From contig NZ_JARHTP010000001.1 in NCBI RefSeq assembly GCF_029223485.1, positions 496,001 through 560,000 on the forward strand: DNA of 64,000 bases, given 5' to 3'. Numbering within the stretch: position 1 is the first letter of the stretch; each line of letters begins with the position of its first letter. The translations under genes were made by a program, and so were the position numbers. Source of the stretch: Streptomyces coacervatus. Its GTDB lineage: Bacteria > Actinomycetota > Actinomycetes > Streptomycetales > Streptomycetaceae. The notes under the pieces were generated by a model. It saw only the letters and a list, made by a program, of their open reading frames with translations. It made no database searches and was not told the DNA's origin. Shown here piece after piece: positions 61,230 through 64,000 of this stretch.

Positions 61230-63016
61230 CGGGTCTCCGTTTCGAGCGCGTCCACGGGGACGGCCGGCGGGTCGGTGCGCAGCGCGGTGTCGTCGAGGAT
61301 CGAGTCCAGGAGCTTGCGTGTGTACGGGTGCCGGGGCGCGGCGAACAGCTCGTCCGTCGTGCCGGTCTCGACCACCGTGCCCTCGCGCATGACGGCGACC
61401 CGGCCGCAGATGTCCGCGACCACACCGAAGTTGTGTGTCACGAGCAGCACCGCCATGTTCAGGTCCTTCTGCAGGTCGCGCAGCAGGTCGAGGATCTCCG
61501 CCTGGACGGTGACGTCGAGGGCGGTGGTCGGTTCGTCGGCGATGAGCAGCACAGGCCGGCTGGCGACGGCGCCCGCGATGAGGACGCGCTGTGCCATGCC
61601 GCCGGAGATCTGGTGCGGGTAGGAGCGGAAGGTGCGCTCGGGGTCGGGGATGCCGACCCGGGCGAGGAGTGCCAGGACCCGGTCGCGGGCCTCGCTCCTC
61701 GACATGGGCGTCGCCGCGCGTACGCCCTCGACGAGCTGGGCTCCCACCGTGCAGGACGGGTCCAGGTTGGACATGGGTTCCTGGGGGACGTAGGCGATGG
61801 ACGTTCCCCGTACCGCCCGGAGTTCGCGTTCGCTCAGGCCGAGCAGTTCGCGGCCGTCGAGCCGGATCGAACCGCGGGTGACGACCGCCTCCGCGGGCAG
61901 TACGCCGAGCGCGGCGAACGCGGTCTGGGTCTTGCCGGAGCCGGATTCGCCGACCAGGCCGAGGGTCTCCCCGGCCGCCACGTTCAGGGTGACGCCGCTG
62001 ACGACCTCCTTCAGTTCGCCGGTCGGGGTCGGGTAGGCGATCGCCAGGTCGTCGACGGTGAGAAGTGCGGACGCGGCGTCCTCGGTGGCGGGCGGCGGCC
62101 GGTACGTGGTGGCCGTGACGATCCGGGACGGCTGCGGACGCCCGCCCTCCAGGGCGTCCCGCAGGGCGTTCCCGAGGAGCACCAGCGAGGCGGTGATGAT
62201 TCCGAGTGCGAGGCTGGGCCACAGGAACTGCAGCGGCTTCTCGTACAGGTTGGTGAACCCCTCGGAGATCATCGCGCCGAAGCTGGGCACCGTGTTCGAG
62301 CCCACGCCCAGGAAGGCCAGGCCGGACTGGACGCCGATGGAGGAGCCCGCGAGGAACGCGGTGGCGATGATCACCGGCCCGCGTACCACGGCGAGGACAT
62401 GGCGCCGCAGGATGCGCCGGTCGGGCAGCCCGGAGACCCGGGCGGCGTCCACGTACAGCTCGTTCTTCACGCCCAGGACGAGATTGCGTACGAGCCGGTA
62501 GACGCCGGGGGAGAGGAGGACCCCGAAGATCAGCATGGTGGCCCTGTAGTCGCCCTTGGTCACCGGCATCAGCACGATGAGCAGCAGCAGCCCGGGAAAG
62601 GTCATGATCAGGCTGAACAACCACTCGGTGGCTCCGCGTACCCGCCGCCCGAAGTACCCTCCGATCAGCCCGGACGTGATCCCGATCGCGAGGGCGATGC
62701 TTGCGCCGATGAGCGCCGAGACCGTGCTCGTGTTGATGGAGTACAGGAGTCTGGCGTAGATGTCGCGGCCGCTCTTGTCCCCGCCGAGCAGATAGCCGTG
62801 GTCGCCGAGGCCGGCGTCGACCGCGTCCAGGTTCGCCTGGTTGGGCCCGTGGTCGGTGAGGACGGGTGCGAGCAGTCCGAGCAGGACGATGACGATGAGC
62901 AGGCTCGCGCTGACGACTGCCTGGGGGTCGGCGAGGAGACGCCGTAGGGCCGACCGACGGCGCGCCTGTGTACTCGGCGTTGTCAACTGGCCATCCTCGC
63001 CTTCGGATTGAGCCAT
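61226..63016 (-). CDS. ABC transporter permease fused to ATP-binding domain (DppC-DppD)
   Basis: 596 residues. Residues 1-290 are a DppC-type permease (six membrane segments, EAA-like loop DAARVSGLPDRRILRRHVLAV). A short linker leads to a DppD-type ATPase from about 320: Walker [11 protein letters not shown], signature ISGGMAQR, Walker B LLIADEP, and the oligopeptide-type tail PRHPYTRKLLDS. Usually these are two proteins. ATG at 63016 overlaps the upstream permease by 34 bases; a TTG at about 62986 is an alternative start. Confidence 0.88.
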   Translation of the reverse strand: MAQSEGEDGQLTTPSTQARRRSALRRLLADPQAVVSASLLIVIVLLGLLAPVLTDHGPNQANLDAVDAGLGDHGYLLGGDKSGRDIYARLLYSINTSTVSALIGASIALAIGITSGLIGGYFGRRVRGATEWLFSLIMTFPGLLLLIVLMPVTKGDYRATMLIFGVLLSPGVYRLVRNLVLGVKNELYVDAARVSGLPDRRILRRHVLAVVRGPVIIATAFLAGSSIGVQSGLAFLGVGSNTVPSFGAMISEGFTNLYEKPLQFLWPSLALGIITASLVLLGNALRDALEGGRPQPSRIVTATTYRPPPATEDAASALLTVDDLAIAYPTPTGELKEVVSGVTLNVAAGETLGLVGESGSGKTQTAFAALGVLPAEAVVTRGSIRLDGRELLGLSERELRAVRGTSIAYVPQEPMSNLDPSCTVGAQLVEGVRAATPMSRSEARDRVLALLARVGIPDPERTFRSYPHQISGGMAQRVLIAGAVASRPVLLIADEPTTALDVTVQAEILDLLRDLQKDLNMAVLLVTHNFGVVADICGRVAVMREGTVVETGTTDELFAAPRHPYTRKLLDSILDDTALRTDPPAVPVDALETETR

Positions 63017-63927
63017 CCGTTGAGAAGATCGACGACGAGGTTGACGACCACGACGAGCAGAACGCCGAAGAGGCTGATGCCCATGATGATCGGCACGTCG
63101 CCCTGCAGGGAGGCGTTGAACGCGTACTGACCGAAGCCGGGCAGTGCGAAGATCTGCTCGATGATCAGAGCTCCGCCGAGCATCTGGATGAACTCCAGGG
63201 ACAGCACCGTCAGGGCCGGTCCCGCGGCGTTGCGCAGGGCGTGCCGCAGCACGATGGAGCGGGTGGGGATGCCCCGGGTGCGCAGGGTCCGGACGTAGTC
63301 CTTGCGCAGTTCGCCGATCATGGCGCCGCGGATCTGCGAGGTCAGGCTGGCGACACCGCCCATCATCAGGGCGGCCACCGGGATGGCGATGGAGCTCGCC
63401 CACCGCGTCGGGCTCTCGGTGAGGTCCGTGTAGCCGGTGGCCGGGAACAGGTGCAGCTTGACGGCGAGCACGTAGACCAGTGCGATGGCGACGAGCAGAC
63501 TGGGGACGAGGTAGCCGATCATCGCGGCGCCCTGCGCGAACCGATCGACACCGCCGCCGCGCGCGGCGGCGGCCACGCCGAGGGCGACGCTGATGACCGA
63601 GGTGGCGAGCAGCGCGACCACGACGATCGACAGAGTGACGCCGAGTCGGGCGGTGATCGCGGAGCGGACCGGTTCGCTGGTGAAGTACGAGGCGCCGAGG
63701 TCACCACGGACGGCATGGGAGAGCCAGTCGAGGTACTGGGTGAACAGGGGTCGGTTCAGCCCCATCAGGGCCTTCTGGGCGGCGATCTGTTTCGGGGTCG
63801 CGCCGCCGCCGAGGACGCTGCTCGCCACGTCGTCGAAGGACGTGCTGAGCAACAGGAAGGTGATCATGGTCACCAGGACCGCGAGCACGAGGCCCGCGGT
63901 CAGGCGACGCAGCACGTAGACCGTCAT
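62983..63927 (-). CDS. ABC transporter permease, DppB/OppB type
   Basis: 314 residues starting MTVYVLRRLTAGLVLAVLVTMITFLLL. Six predicted membrane segments, the family's N-terminal periplasmic loop (QIAAQKALMGLNRPLFTQYLDWL) and the EAA motif YVRTLRTRGIPTRSIVLRHALRNA. It pairs with the fused permease to form the channel. A gene for the substrate-binding protein would be expected just upstream, beyond base 63940. Confidence 0.9.
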   Translation of the reverse strand: MTVYVLRRLTAGLVLAVLVTMITFLLLSTSFDDVASSVLGGGATPKQIAAQKALMGLNRPLFTQYLDWLSHAVRGDLGASYFTSEPVRSAITARLGVTLSIVVVALLATSVISVALGVAAAARGGGVDRFAQGAAMIGYLVPSLLVAIALVYVLAVKLHLFPATGYTDLTESPTRWASSIAIPVAALMMGGVASLTSQIRGAMIGELRKDYVRTLRTRGIPTRSIVLRHALRNAAGPALTVLSLEFIQMLGGALIIEQIFALPGFGQYAFNASLQGDVPIIMGISLFGVLLVVVVNLVVDLLNGWLNPKARMAS

Positions 63928-64000
63928 GGGCGGCGGCTCACCCTCGGGACGGTGAGGAGCCGGCCACACCGAACTGCCGGATGGTGGACATCGTCGAGGA

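Noticed and set aside
63928..64000. 3' end of a substrate-binding protein gene upstream of the permease
   Set aside because: Two frames end plausibly here (one at a TGA near 63940, one overlapping the permease start), and neither short tail is recognisable.
1..64000. tRNA, rRNA, CRISPR array, riboswitch or phage attachment site
   Set aside because: No cloverleaf-like block, spaced repeat array or known aptamer core was noticed by eye; a covariance-model scan would be needed to exclude small RNAs.

Overview
The window is high-GC DNA of an actinobacterium, most likely a Streptomyces or close relative. The signs are GTG starts, GGAGG-type ribosome sites, frequent ATGA overlaps, a MEKHLA-domain remnant, a large ATP-binding LuxR (LAL) regulator, a secreted sedolisin and a Streptomyces-style MITE. 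No tRNA, rRNA or CRISPR array is visible. Most of the window (about 2-56 kb) is a catabolic island for aromatic compounds, built from small regulated modules. A carbohydrate module (58.4-64 kb) follows.

Layout. (a) 0-1.7 kb: a secreted CrtC/AttH-type lipocalin protein, cut by the window edge, divergent from a TetR regulator. (b) 2-11.9 kb: VOC protein, SDR, a benzaldehyde-lyase-like ThDP enzyme, aryl-alcohol-type Zn dehydrogenase, salicylate-hydroxylase-like flavoprotein, IclR regulator, SnoaL-like protein, MFS transporter and a second SDR. (c) 11.9-18.8 kb: a MITE, a broken MEKHLA gene, a MarR-controlled NmrA/membrane-protein pair, an EmrB-type exporter, and an MpaB/DUF2236 oxygenase divergent from a TetR closely related to the one in (a). 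(d) 19-30.7 kb: CoA ligase, a ThDP enzyme with an extra N-terminal beta domain, SnoaL protein, MFE2-type SDR, Rieske oxygenase alpha subunit, transposase remnant, resorcylate-decarboxylase-type amidohydrolase, TetR, and a second copy of the ThDP fusion. (e) 31.3-36.9 kb: GMC oxidoreductase, berberine-bridge-like flavoprotein, flavin monooxygenase, TetR and SnoaL protein. (f) 37.4-42.9 kb: sedolisin fused to a beta-propeller, and a frameshifted LAL regulator. (g) 43-47 kb: P450 divergent from a hydroxyquinol 1,2-dioxygenase/HpaH-like/HpaI-like operon. (h) 47-58.3 kb: second SnoaL and Rieske alpha copies, then ferredoxin, reductase, oxygenase beta subunit, a small protein, a salicylate-hydroxylase-like enzyme, Crp/Fnr regulator, a 4-cresol-dehydrogenase/VAO-type oxidase, two SnoaL proteins and a two-component system. 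(i) 58.4-64 kb: GH43 glycosidase and a Dpp/Opp-type ABC importer.

How the parts may work together (inference). Rieske oxygenase, flavin hydroxylases, oxidases and the decarboxylase would convert substituted aromatics or lignin-like aryl ketols to a trihydroxybenzene, which the intradiol dioxygenase opens; the HpaH/HpaI-like pair would process the product. A near-palindrome around TTCRTTSRAYGAA recurs in five separate promoter regions and is a candidate shared IclR-type operator tying the modules together. A second element, CCRAAGG-N17-CCTTYGG, is shared by the CoA-ligase promoter and both Rieske promoters. The two ThDP/beta-domain fusions, the two Rieske alpha subunits with divergence concentrated in one active-site segment, and the two SnoaL partners are the least familiar content and the best candidate for an undescribed system.
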